NCBI GenBank assembly: GCA_963930645.1
Contig: OZ005661.1
Coordinates: 193,911,532-193,975,531 of the forward strand
Source of the DNA: Salticus scenicus
Lineage: Eukaryota > Arthropoda > Arachnida > Araneae > Salticidae
DNA length: 64,000 nt
Direction: 5' to 3'
Positions 47,469-58,572 of this stretch are shown here, in pieces. The number at the start of each line of letters is the position of its first letter. The stretch's first letter is position 1. The translations under genes were made by a program, and so were the position numbers. The notes under the pieces were generated by a model. It was not told the origin of the DNA and made no database searches. It worked only from the letters and a program-made list of their open reading frames with translations.

Positions 47469-47849
47469 GGGGGGGGGGGGGGGATTGACCTCATTTCGTT
47501 CCGGTATCCAAAACTTTATATCTTTGTCTTAATTTTATATTTATCCAAATATTTTATAATAAATAGATTGATGCGATTTTTAAATATAAAATTTTTACAG
47601 ATAAATATTAAGTACATAGTAATTTTTATATTAAGTAGTACACAAAATTTTTTAACCTTTTGACTGTTTGATATAGCATACAGAATAACATAAAATAACA
47701 TAAGAAAATATAATTTTAACTAGATTAAAAAATGAGATAGAAACAGGATATATTTTACTGTCTAATAAAAAATTTCATGCAAATGAAAACATAATTAAAC
47801 TAATTAAATCAAACTCAATGCCATATATAAAAAATTTAACCTTTTTTAA
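47087..47849. other. Homopolymer-rich stretch, no gene
   Basis: Two poly-T then poly-G blocks (about 47102-47152 and 47431-47483) dominate. The rest is AT-rich. Such T-to-G homopolymer junctions are also assembly risk points. Confidence 0.6.
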
Positions 47850-48625
47850 CACGCTTTTATTAGCTTCACCTGTACGTATGTTTGTATGTAAGTTTGTAAT
47901 CGCTCTGGGAGTAAACAAAAAACCTATACTGTAAAAAAAGACTTTCCCTACGTGAACGCTGTGACTGTGAGGTAAAGCTCCGGGCTACGAACCTAAAGGT
48001 CTAACATTCCAGCCCAGTCAGGGGCGATATTTAAAAAATGGTTTTTGTTTAATTTTAAATTATTTGTTCAATTAATATTACGTAATTTCTAGAATTTTTA
48101 ACACGTTTTTATTTTAACATGCTTTTATTAACTTGATATGATGTAACTATTATGTATGTAACGGAATCTTGCAATTCAGTTTTCGACCCCTTCTGTCCGT
48201 TCGATTGACCTGAAATTTTGCACACGACTTCATAGTCGATAACAATACTACATACAAGTGTTTACAGGCTCCTGTCCCATCAGGGGCATGTTCTAGGAGC
48301 AAACCAAAAAGTCTATATATATAAAACTCTATCGTATGTGGTAAAGGCTTTGGCAGTATTTGTATAACGTCGAGTGGTTTTTAATAGCTATTTTTATTGC
48401 TATTAGGAGCTTATTATTTTCATATTTCAATTAATTAAAAGAAAACTATTCGAAAATCAGACTTCAAAGTATTGTGTTGTCACCGGGTTCTGAGCTACTG
48501 TGAAAGTTTCAAATGTGTAGCTAGTAGGGAAGTGAGTTAAAAATAGATTGCAAGATTTCTACCGGACAAACAAACAAACAAATAGACAAATAGACAAACA
48601 AGAACAGAGGTTAATAAAAACATGA
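47850..48625. repeat. Repeat with GCTTTTATTAGCTTCACCTG start and matching inverted end
   Basis: It begins AACACGCTTTTATTAGCTTC and ends with an approximately inverted GAGGTTAATAAAAACATG. A second start-like TGCTTTTATTAACTTGATAT occurs at about 48120, so two partial copies overlap. Between them, 47955-48020 (GAGGTAAAGCTCCGGGCTAC, then GGTCTAACATTCCAGCCC) resembles a tRNA-derived SINE head. An (ACAA)n-like run lies near 48567-48600. Confidence 0.45.
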
Positions 48626-49911
48626 TAATAATACATTGAAGATTTAAAAGTGTCCATTAAACGATTACTAGAGTTTGAACGATTAAACGTATTAACAAGC
48701 AAAAATATTTTCATGGAATTAATTGCATGCATTTAAAAACTAATAAAATAAAACCAAAAATTCTCAATTATTCTATTTTTCACACAAGTTTAGATTTCTT
48801 ATTTATATACGTCCTTGGCAAAACAAAATCACATCTTTTAAAAAAGCATGGCTGAAAATATTAAATTAATCTTTATTATAAAAATCCCAACGCAAACACA
48901 TCTATATTTATTTTATATATAAGCAACATTACATAATGTATCTCCACTAACGGAATAAGATTAGCTGATGCAAATACAGTTTCCACGTTATAATACCTTT
49001 TAATATATTTCATTAATCCTCTTTCTTCATTAATATAATTCCTCCAACAGACAAAACTAAGATTTCCGAGCAATATATTTTGCTGTACGTGAGTGGAAAA
49101 AGTTTATCATTCTGTCACAAATTAATACATTTCCAGAATTATTTCAACCAGCTTAATACGTGGAATAAATATTACATAAAGTATCAAAATGAATACGCAA
49201 CAAAAAGATTATTACAGAAATTATTTTATGAGATTAACTCACATAAATTAATAAAACTAGATTTTAAACTTTACTTGATAAATTGATGAATCACGTGGCG
49301 AACATGATTATCAGTCATCTGTATTTCAATTAAACAATGTTTAATCAGAAGAAATTGATAGATAATCCTATATATAATACATTCTATGAAATTTAATATT
49401 ACCAAATGTAAATAAGCTACATTAAAAGATTTTCATCGACAGAATTGCAAAATTAATTAATATCTAATAATTGCTTTTAAAACTAACTTATAAAATATTT
49501 TGTATATTTTGCGTTTTGCACATGTCACGTAACCACTTCGAAATTTAAAATCTAAATCGATCTTTAATTTTCGACTAGCTGAAAAAGGGGCTTACAACAT
49601 TCAATTTTCTGCGGCTGATATTGCTAAAATTTGACATGTAAAAGATAAAAATGTTTCTGATATTGGCAAAGAAATAAAGTGCCGCAAATATGGAATTTAT
49701 AAAATCTATCTAAAGGTAACAAATACGATTGCATACGGTTGGACAAAGAAATACATCTCGGCGACAAGAAAAAGAAATTTTTATAGCAGTTTGAGATGAA
49801 GAGATGACTGTTCGTGAAATTGTTATTATTATTACTATTGATATTAAAAATGGTGCAGAACATGCAACTCTAGCATCTGTCGGGGATGCGCCAAACTGAT
49901 GACCATTTAGA
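48626..49911. other. No gene recognised
   Basis: AT-rich, nothing identifiable on either strand. Confidence 0.5.
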
Positions 49912-50363
49912 AAGGGGCACTTAACGGCCTCTTCACTTACCGTCGCTGGAAGCCCATGCCAATGTGCTCTTGGGGAAATTTTTTTACAAATAACTTATTA
50001 ACCAATACATATTTTTAAATTCTGTTTTCACATTCAGAAAATTCCCAACTGCTAAACTGACGATTCTTTTTTAGAAATGTATTTTTTTAATTTTTAATAT
50101 TTTATTATGAAATTGCAAGGTGAAAAAAATTCACATATTGAAAATTCGTATTTTGCAGTTTAAAAATAAAATATAAAAAATTAAAAAAATATTTACAAAA
50201 AAAAAAAAAAAGTCCGTCAATTTAACAACTGGGAATTTTCAGAATGTGAAAATAGAATTAAAAAATATGTATTGGTTAATAAGTTATTTGCAAAGAAAAA
50301 TTTCCCATAGAATAACATTAGTTTCGGCTTCTGGCGGCGGTGAGTGAAGACGGCCCTTAATGG
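49912..50363. mobile_element. Foldback MITE (about 450 bp)
   Basis: The left arm (49912-50113) is matched in reverse by 50160-50363. Both contain CTCTTCACTTACCG-like ends, AATAACTTATTAACCAATAC and TTCACATTC(A/T)GAAAATTCCCA. The inner parts pair as A/T-rich stretches. No target duplication was identified. Confidence 0.7.
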
Positions 50364-50415
50364 GTAGCCATCGCTAACCCTAACAGAGACAACGCAAGTC
50401 GAAACATCCATGCCT

Positions 50416-50480
50416 TTTCCGGGATTCGAAAACGGGTACTACAGTGTGGCAGTCATTGACGCTAACCACAACACCATATG
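50416..50480 (-). repeat. tRNA-derived SINE head
   Basis: On the minus strand, GGTGTTGTGGTTAGCGTC (A-box-like, 50459-50476) is followed by GTTTTCGAATCCCGG (B-box-like, 50419-50433). It abuts the foldback at 49912-50363. It has no complete cloverleaf. Confidence 0.55.
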
Positions 50481-50489
50481 GGTGGCCAG

Positions 50490-51171
50490 TTCGTGAAATT
50501 ACAAGGAATTCAACGTTTCCTATTTTAAGAACTACTGCACGATGTTGCATGTTTACAGACAAGTAAATTTAATAATTATCGCAGAATACAACAGACATCC
50601 CCACTAAAAATAATCTCAAGATATTCTGCAGGTATTTTTAGAGAAAATCTACAGAATATCCTAAGTTATTTGGCCCATTCTTAAGAAAATTTACAAAATT
50701 TCTTAAAAATGTTTTTAAAATTTCTTAAGATATTTTATAGAAAATGATAAATCTTCAAAATATTTTTAAATATTTGAAGAAAATCTTAAGAAAATACTGT
50801 TTTTTCAAGAATATCTTCGGATTATTTTTAGTGGGGATCTATTATGAAATTTCTCAATTGAAAGGCACACTTTTGCACTAAAAACAAATATATTGAACAA
50901 TAGAATGGAACCTTCTATTAAAAAAAAAAAAAAATAATAATAATTTTAACCAACATTTTTAATGAATATTAATTTAAATTAGCTGCCTTTCAATAAACTT
51001 TCGTCAGTCTGCATGTATAATTGTTTATATATCTTAAAACAGAAATGCAGTAGTGAAAATTATTTAAAAAATATTTATTTCTGATAATATGTAGATTATC
51101 AATTCCTTTTTACTCCAGAGGTCCACATATGCGGACCTTTATTCTTTGCTTAATAAAATTTGAAATATATT
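50490..51171. other. No gene recognised
   Basis: AT-rich. Degenerate AAAATATCTTAAGA-type words recur at 50640-50820, partly palindromic, but with no clear unit. Confidence 0.45.
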
Positions 51172-51238
51172 AAATATATTTAAAACACTTTAAACACACG
51201 TAAATATAAATTTATTTAAAAGATGTTAAATTTTTTTT

Positions 51239-51280
51239 ATCCAAAGCTTTTCGCTTTAATAGTAAAGCATCATCAGGGAT
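51239..51280 (-). ncRNA. Hammerhead ribozyme motif (minus strand)
   Basis: 42 nt with the same sequence as the plus-strand motif at 52097-52138: stem I ATCC/GGAT, core CTGATGA, stem II GCTTTA-CTAT-TAAAGC, core GAAA, palindromic stem III AAGCTT, and cleavage-site U before GGAT. See the plus copy for details. Confidence 0.7.
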
Positions 51281-51721
51281 TTATGATTCGTTTCCATTGC
51301 GCAGTTTTATATATGTTTTCTTTTTACAGTCAACAGTTAAGTCTTTTAATAACGTGATATATTTTAAATATCAGAAAAAAAAACAATATGAATTCCGGTA
51401 GAGGTTGGACCAAAGAGTTAAGAAAAATGAGAGAAGCTGGAACTATTGATTATCATACGAGGTTATTGTAGGAGAAAAAACATCATGAATTAGCAGAAAT
51501 AAACTATTAACTATTTTATAATATTGTGCCAAATTATTGGTAAAATTGCAGCATCTTTGGAATTTATTGCATTTTTGCATTTAATTATATGAATAGCTTC
51601 GGAAATGTAAAGTTCTTGGATAGTAGATGGCTTTACTATTAAAGCGAAAAGCTTTGGATAAAAAAAATTTAACATCTTTTAAATAAATTTATATTTACGT
51701 GTGTTTAAAGTGTTTTAAATT

Positions 51722-51844
51722 ACACCATCTACTATCCAAGAACTTTACATTTCCGAAGCTATTCATATAATTAAATGCAAAAATGCAATAAATTCCAAAG
51801 ATGCTGCAATTTTACCAATAATTTTGCAAAATATTATAAAATAG
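51722..51844 (+). pseudogene. Penelope-like ORF C-terminal tail
   Basis: Forty codons then TAG. I-Q-E-L-Y-I-S-E-A-I-H-I-I-K and the following K-N-A-I-N resemble the end of the Penelope GIY-YIG domain, where an E-A-x-x-I segment precedes a final asparagine. It lies between the partial terminal repeat (51634-51719) and the 3' hammerhead, the expected position. Its inverse copy is at about 51510-51630. The bulk of the ORF is missing. Confidence 0.45.
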
Positions 51845-51968
51845 TTAATAGTTTATTTCTGCTAATTCATGATGTTTTTTCTCCTACAATAACCTCGTAT
51901 GATATTCAATAGTTCCAGCTTCTCTCATTTTTCTTAACTCCTTTGGTCCAACCTGTACCGGAATTCAT

Positions 51969-52005
<37 letters not shown>

Positions 52006-52096
52006 ATATTTAAAATATATCACGTTATTAAAAGACTTAACTGTTGACTGTAAAAAGAAAACATATTTAAAACTGCGCAATGGAAACGAATCATAA

Positions 52097-52138
52097 ATCC
52101 CTGATGATGCTTTACTATTAAAGCGAAAAGCTTTGGAT
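52097..52138 (+). ncRNA. Hammerhead ribozyme motif (plus strand)
   Basis: ATCC (52097-52100) would pair with GGAT (52135-52138) as stem I. CTGATGA (52101-52107) and GAAA (52125-52128) are the invariant core. GCTTTA-CTAT-TAAAGC is stem II, preceded by one extra T. The last core A begins the palindrome AAGCTT, so stem III is too short to close alone but would form between two molecules. The base before GGAT is U, an allowed cleavage residue. Short-stem-III, dimer-type hammerheads are described in Penelope-like elements. Activity is not shown. Confidence 0.75.
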
Positions 52139-52208
52139 AAAAAAAAATTAACATATTTTAAATAAATTTATATTTACGTGTGTTTAAAGTGTTTTAAATA
52201 TATTTATC

Positions 52209-52484
52209 AAATGACACGTGTTCAATTTAACTCCTTATTTTTTAGAGATTATTTAAAATTTGAAATGTTTAATATTTTTTTCATTTTGATCAAACTAATA
52301 AAAAGCTGAATAAACGTGCTTTAAAATGATACCAATATGTGGCAGCATAAAACCCTTTTTATTTCTGAAATATAATGTTATTTTATTACGTATTACGCTC
52401 AACACTTTGCAGTTTCGCAAAGATTGTTTATTATTTTGACTTGTTTGTACCAATTTCTGTGCTCATCTCTCTCTCTCTCCCCCT

Positions 52485-52520
<36 letters not shown>

Positions 52521-52569
52521 GAGGGGGGGGAGGGGGGGAGTTATTATGTTGTAAGCTATATTCAACTAA
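52209..52569. other. No gene recognised
   Basis: AT-rich with a CT-rich, poly-T then poly-G block at 52467-52540. Confidence 0.5.
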
Positions 52570-52649
52570 TGTAAAGCCAGCACAGTCTGCGCACATTTCA
52601 ACAAAATGATATAAATATCCAAATATCAATTTTTTTCAAAACTTTTGGT

Positions 52650-52788
52650 CAGGGATGGAACACGGGCGCAGAATTCATACCGGAATCCGTTTAAGAAATT
52701 TCTCTACCTATAATATCGTTGATTTAAGAAGTAGAAAATTTTCTTACATTGAGAGTGGTATGAATTCTGCGCCCGTGTTCCATCCCTG
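52650..52788. mobile_element. hAT-like MITE (139 bp)
   Basis: Perfect 32-bp terminal inverted repeats start CAGGGATGGAACACGGGCGC and end in the complement. TTTGGT flanks both sides (52644-52649, 52789-52794). CAGGG...CCCTG termini are characteristic of hAT transposons, though their usual duplication is 8 bp and only 6 bp match here. The related element at 33.9 kb lacks this insertion. Confidence 0.85.
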
Positions 52789-54302
52789 TTTGGTGCATAA
52801 CTTTGAATTGATCCTTCTTCTATGCATTTCTATTGCTAGTTTGTTGCTCTGCTGTAATTTAAAACAATAGTAGTAATAAAACCAAGAGAGCTTTGTTGCG
52901 CAATACCTCCTTATAGGGTAGGAGTGATTGCGCACACGAGCAGGAGAGATTGCGCTTAATTATAACTATAACTATAATTACAATTTCAATAATAATAATT
53001 CACTTAAATGACATTGTTGCAAGGTATTTGTAAACAACTATTTTTGCATTTGGAGTGGATATTTCAATTCATTAATAAAAAAAAAAAAAAAAAAAAATCA
53101 GGAAAATAAAAGAAATTATAAACAGAACTACAAAAATGTATTTTAAATATATATATATATATATATTAAAGAAACAGAAAAAAGAACAAAATTAGGTAAA
53201 GAACAAGACCAGAAAATATTATGTTACTAGTTAACACGTTAAACCTAAAATTAGTACATTAACTTTTTAACTAGGATGGTTTCTTGTTTGCTAACCGAAT
53301 CTCTCGTTGTCTACAGTTATTGTAGTACATATTATTGTATGTGTAAAGTTATTGTGCAACAGCCAGAAATTAACCTCTTGGGGAAGGTGTATTCGTTTCG
53401 AACAAGCATTTCCGAGCTAAAAAAAGTTAGCACACCGTGCGTGGAATTATATGTGGCTAGTCCCGCCCATTTTTATGCGCAGAATACACCCACAATTTAC
53501 GATTTCTTCTCAAAATCTTCCGCCAAAAGTTTTTTTACGTTTTAAAGTCCTTTACGTTTTGAAATATTTTACGTTTATTTTATTTATTTTATTTTATTGA
53601 AATTTAGACGATTACATTCCTTAAAAAGAAGATTGACAGGAGTCTTAGACTCCGCCTTTTTTTCTGGACACTTTAAAAAATGGAAAAAATTATGTCTTTT
53701 TTGCTACCAGTTATTTTTATACAATAATTTTTACACTGTTTAATCACGACATATTACTTTAAAAATACAATAAATATTTCTCTAAGAAAAGGTGATGAGG
53801 AAAGTGGTGAAATTTTTTCATTCTTGAAAGTGTCCTTAAAAAAAAGGCGGAGACTACGACCCCTGGATTGAGTAAGCTGATATTTTCTGTTTGCATTTAG
53901 TTTTATCTCTTCTATTTAAGTAGCCGAGAGCTGCACGAAACTTGAGCATCATACTTGAAAATATTGCAAAACTAAATAGATATGCTAAAACAGTTAAATC
54001 CTTTGCAATAAATTTCTCAAAGGCTAACAGCACTCCATAGGTAAATCTCATCAGAGGTGTGGCTTTTGTCGATTGTGCCACTCCTGAATAATGCTAAATT
54101 TCAGATTCTGTGGATAGTCTGAATAAAGGTGGTGCGCTTTCTCGAATGGTTTGAACTAGTACAATAACTTATGGAAGTTAGGTTGGTACAGTCCCAGGGG
54201 TTGAAGAAACTCATCATCATGCGAAATCTCTGTTAGTATATAATTTTAAATGCGCAATCTCTCCTCAACAGCAAAAGCGCAAACTATCCTATTTTGGTAG
54301 GA

Positions 54303-54361
54303 TGGATGGATGGTTGGGTTTTACGTCGCACTAGTGTTGCGCAAATGGGCAATTGACGACA
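54303..54361 (-). mobile_element. 59-bp 5'-truncated SINE with 15-bp target duplication
   Basis: CCTATTTTGGTAGGA occurs directly before (54288-54302) and after (54362-54376) this segment. On the minus strand it reads as the last part of the SINE at 39660-39838, with ACGTAAAACC followed by a (CATC)n tail. A duplication of this size points to LINE-driven retroposition of a strongly 5'-truncated copy. Confidence 0.8.
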
Positions 54362-54390
54362 CCTATTTTGGTAGGAGAGATTGCACACTG

Positions 54391-57047
54391 TTTTATTAAA
54401 TAATTACTCACCTTTGGAGGATATCGTGTTGCTTGTATTGTTAGTCTAGATCAGTAGGTTATGAGAAATTGTTTAATTAAAAAATGTTTTGTTCTACTCC
54501 CATTGTATTGAAATTCTTAGGAATGGTTAGGAAAATTCAAGCATTTATATTTGGGAACGAGGCAAAATAGCTACGTTTTATCTTAAACTCTTGAAGCAAT
54601 CAATATGGAAATTGAAGTCGGCACTTCACTATTGGTGTTGTACAACCACCAAAAATTTCAATTCGTCCGCTCTACTCTTTCCCTCCGATCCCCTATGTGC
54701 ATAATCTCTCCTTCCGCGTGATCTGTCGTAGTTTTACCTTACAGTTATAGGCACAGCGTTACTCCTTTTTTTCACCATTTACGATTCAATTAAACAGGTG
54801 GTGAAAAAGAAGTCCTTACGACTCTCTTTTCGTATATCCCTCTCATCAGTGAACAGTTCATTATCAAAATAACCCTATAAAAGCCCAACTTAAAAATTAT
54901 ACGAACTTACAGTAAGCTAGGAAACACCTTCTACCAATGGAAACAATTATTTACATGAAGAAGACATATTGGTAGAAAGAAATATCTTGCAAAAATAATG
55001 GAAGGAAACCAACGATGTGAGGAGACAGAAGAGACGCTGAAATGATGACACAGATTCTGGTTCAAAAAAAGATGCTTCCATACATGCAATAAAAATGGTG
55101 CACATGCGCAAGAAGTTATAAGTAAACTCGTAATTAACGATGAATGACGCATGTGATGTTTCTTCCTGGTAATAATGACTCGGAAATCTTTGGATAGTTC
55201 CTACCTACTTGGTTAAGGCCAAGTTTTACGCGTTTGATGCCGTTGATAATAAAGGCTCATCAATTTACAGGTATAATTTTCATTATCTGTGCATAAATAT
55301 ATTATTTTAAACTCTACAGACTAAAAATTTTACTATTATTTTTTATTGCATTGCTTGGTGTAATTCAATGGATACTGGTACACGACTAATTCACGCTAGA
55401 TGCGTTTTAGTAAGACTGTTGCTGTGATTGACAGTTATATGAACAGTTATCTTGCAGGTACGTCACGTTGCTATTAGCAACAACTTGACTGGATCCCAAG
55501 CAAACAGAGCTGAGATTGTGATTGGTAGAAACACATACATATTTATCTTATGTTTTAAAACCATTGGCTCTTTACTCCGTATTTAGAAACCACTTGTGGT
55601 TCGAGATGAAAGAAAGACCTCACGTGCATGGGAAAGTATGATTAAAATTTTGGATCAATGATAGGAATTAGAGACAATTTTATCTAATCTCTGTTATGAA
55701 TTACAAATAGAAATTGAGAAAAAGACTCCTTATTAAGATCTGTGAAAACTTTAATAATTTGAGAAGAAAGATAAAATACTTTTCTCATAACATGTTTTTT
55801 CTACCAATTTATGAATCAATTGTATGGTGCAATTGCATGTTACAATGTCATCATTTTTACTTACAAATATCTAATCATTGCAAATAGATACATTCTTTAT
55901 GCATTTATAGGCATTCTTTATGTTGGACAATTGTCTAAATATTACTTTAAACAACTATCTTAATATATCTACATTTAATTTAATTTTTAATTTATATCTT
56001 ATGATCCTTGTGCAATTTGTATTCCATTATGTTTTTACATGATGTCAGATAGTTCCTGGGTAAACAGTGAATAGCTACAATAATGCATTTTTGAAGGTTG
56101 ACTAATGTACAAATTATGGTAGATATCCAGAGAAGGAGAACATTTATTAGCAAAACATCTTAATCAAATAATTAATTTATCTGTACTTTTCTTGAGGTTA
56201 TTTGTCTCCTCAACATAAACAATAAATAAATAAAATAAATTACTGTTACCGTTTGAAAATTTTGAAATTTCTACATTATAACTGGAACTGAAAAAGTTCT
56301 ATTGTTTTAAACCATTTTAATCTCGAACGCGTACACTTAAATAACAATTCCTGATATTTCATTTCAATTGGATTAGCGGAAAATGAGGCAGGAGATTATA
56401 TATCGAGAATTTTTTTATGACCATGGTGTAATTATTTTCAGTCACTGAGCAGGTTGAATTTAAATTAATTTCATGAGGATTTACTTAAAGATTATAAAGG
56501 TACGTGTCAAATCTAAGTATTTTTATATTAAAATAGAAATGAAATAAAACAAAGTTAAAATATTGTGCATCAAGCGATTTATAATCCTTTATACATTCAC
56601 AATATATCTTTAAAAAAATATTATTACAAAAATATATATTTCTGGCAGCTGCTGGTGTAGATACAATTATGTTACATTTAATCCTCTTAATATATTACAC
56701 ATAATCCTTCTTATTCTGTTGAATCCCCTCAACGAATAAAATGAAACTTCTCAATCCTTACTTTATGCTTAAAATGAGAGGATTATTTTATATTTAGTCC
56801 CACATTCTTTAGTAAATGCTTTATAAATACATTATGTTTAACCAAATGAATTCATAGAAATCTCAAAGAGTTATAAATGTAATGTATTTTAATTTAAAAA
56901 AATTTCTTTAAAAAGAATTTTCTGAATACTTAGTGAAATTTAATTTATGAAACGATAACAATATATTACTTGATGATACCAGTGTTAATTTACACAAATA
57001 TGATTTCTTGATACTCTTAAAAGATTATTTAAAAATCATTATAATTG
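54391..57047. other. No gene recognised
   Basis: About 2.6 kb. The part at 54700-55650 is less AT-rich than its surroundings and might hold host regulatory or exon sequence, but I see no supported frame or splice pair. The rest is AT-rich and featureless. Confidence 0.45.
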
Positions 57048-57088
57048 ATATTTGTTGAAATTTTATTTTCCGACTGAGTGAAAATAAT

Positions 57089-57160
57089 GCCTGGACCGGG
57101 CGTCGAACCCCAGATCTTTTACTTACAAGGTCAAGGCTCTACCAATTGAGCTATCCAGGC
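57089..57160 (-). tRNA. tRNA-Thr-like sequence (anticodon TGT), probably pseudogene or SINE head
   Basis: 72 nt. Acceptor GCCTGGA pairs with TCCAGGC, and GCTCAATTGGTAGAGC is a perfect D-arm. The anticodon loop CTTGTAA would give TGT (threonine). The T-arm has GGGTTCGA but a mismatch, and the anticodon stem has one mismatch. No CCA is encoded, as expected in eukaryotes. Imperfect stems and an inverted partner copy argue against a working tRNA gene. Confidence 0.5.
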
Positions 57161-57300
57161 CGACAACCGATCAGCATTACTCACTCAGACAAACTCTGGG
57201 CAGAAACATCTGGTCTATCATGTAGATAGCTCAACAAAGCCGCAGGTAATAGAAAACACCATTAAACAATGGGAGAAAGAAATACAATTTTTACTAAAAT

Positions 57301-57368
57301 GTATAGCTCAATTGGTAGAGCATTGACCTGGTAAATCAAAGATCTGGGGTTCGACTCCTGGTCCAGGC
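57301..57368 (+). tRNA. tRNA-like pseudogene (anticodon loop CTGGTAA)
   Basis: Inverse copy of 57089-57160 with the same D-arm GCTCAATTGGTAGAGC, an anticodon loop that would read GGT (threonine) and the B-box GGGGTTCGACTCC. The 5' acceptor strand is lost (only GTA precedes the D-arm) while TCCAGGC remains at the 3' end, so it cannot fold fully. Confidence 0.5.
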
Positions 57369-57409
57369 ATTATTTTCACTCAGTCGAAAAATAAAATTTG
57401 AATAAATAT

Positions 57410-58258
57410 GATTTTCTTCCAATCAGTTGATTGTGTGATTTTAATAAAAACAGTATAATTGGGTTATCAATTGTATTTAAAGATTTTCTCACGATGAACT
57501 ATCAAATTCATTTTCGTTTCCAAAATACACAAATCTTTTTAAAATTTATCAATGTGATTACTTTCAGAGTATCCATTGTTACAAACGATTAGTTTAACCT
57601 TTTCCCGAATCAATTTAATTTCAATCCTCTGATCAGCATTTCTGAATTTTGGAACTTTTTTGTTCAATATCCACCGATAAATTTTAACTACAACGGTTGC
57701 CTAATGACTCTTATTCATTCATTATATATATCAAACATCATTCCTCAAAATTATGCTGTGAGTTAAATAAAAGATTTTGTAAATTTGACAATACTGTTTC
57801 GAGCGTTTTAGAGCGTCAGGGCCGGAAATGCGTAAAATCATCAATATTCTTAAAAAATTTATTTATCATGATCTTGATAAAGACTAAGTAAAGTAGATTG
57901 GTTTGATGACAAATCGTTGGTTACTAGGCCCTATGTCAATACCAACTGCTATGTTGGAGGAATCACAGAATTGTTCGGCATCGTTATATATAACAGCGCC
58001 ACCTATCAGCATACCTAGAAATATGCTTAACATTTATTTACTTGTCCCCTTAAGCAACTAAACTATAAAAAATATGTACTTGCGAATGAGCCCTAATACT
58101 AAAATTATACAAATTTTTATGCAATATAATTAAATTTGCGTAATATACTCATATGTTTGACAATGCAATATGTTTAACTTACAAAAAATAAGTGTGTTCT
58201 CGTCACTCGAACATTTTTAAGTTACTGGAACTCGCCTCAACATCCTGTGCCCCTACAC

Positions 58259-58315
<57 letters not shown>

Positions 58316-58568
58316 TGCTACGTAAATTATTAGATGTGTTTCTATTATAAATCCTTCACTAAATTTTCAAAGTTAGATAGAACGTGAGCTGTTTTATATA
58401 ATAACTACATATTTCATTCCCACGTTTAGCAAAATATTTAGAATATGGAATAATGACGTTTAAAATGAATTCTATATATTCTGTGATAGAAAATCAGTTC
58501 AATAATTTAATTTTTTTGTAATCACTTACTGATTTCTTTCTCTCTTTACAGCTTTGTAAAATGAATGC
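57410..58568. other. No gene recognised
   Basis: AT-rich. One AGCGCCACCTATCAGC box is at about 57993, similar to boxes inside family H. An (AAT)n run is listed separately. Confidence 0.5.
58259..58312 (+). repeat. (AAT)n microsatellite
   Basis: About 18 units of ATA/AAT. A second similar run lies at 59187-59220 inside the family H copy. Confidence 0.9.
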
Positions 58569-58572
58569 TTTT

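Larger units (their letters stand above)
51172..52208. mobile_element. Inverted pair of Penelope-like element fragments
   Basis: The left half (51172-51632, element on the minus strand) and right half (51720-52208, plus strand) are near-identical inverted copies. A partial plus-strand terminal segment (51634-51719) lies between them. Both halves end outward with a hammerhead motif and a TTTAAAGTGTTTTAAATATA-type tail. Tandem and inverted partial copies with ribozyme-bearing terminal repeats are typical of Penelope-like retroelements. The right half also has a 40-codon coding tail. Confidence 0.7.
52570..54390 (+). mobile_element. GATTGCGCA-word element, copy 2, with two nested insertions
   Basis: Colinear with 33866-35046 and longer on the right. 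The word GGAGAGATTGCGCA appears in direct or inverted form at 52586, 52896 (reversed), 52917, 52940, 54251 (reversed) and 54371. An inverted pair around CTTATAGGG (52896-52933) is conserved with copy 1. A hAT-like MITE (52650-52788) and a 59-bp SINE tail (54303-54361) interrupt it. No transposase frame was seen. The exact termini are not defined. Confidence 0.6.
57048..57409. repeat. Inverted repeat carrying two tRNA-like sequences
   Basis: Arms of about 115 bp (57048-57160 and 57301-57409) pair in reverse. Outside the tRNA-like parts both have ATGCCTGGAC or its complement, GAGTGAAAATAAT and ATAAAATTT. The loop (57161-57300) has no tRNA features. This puts the two tRNA-like genes head to head. 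Confidence 0.8.

Noticed and set aside
57089..57160. Functional tRNA-Thr gene
   Set aside because: Stem mismatches and an inverted degraded partner make a pseudogene or SINE head more likely; kept only as a tRNA-like feature.
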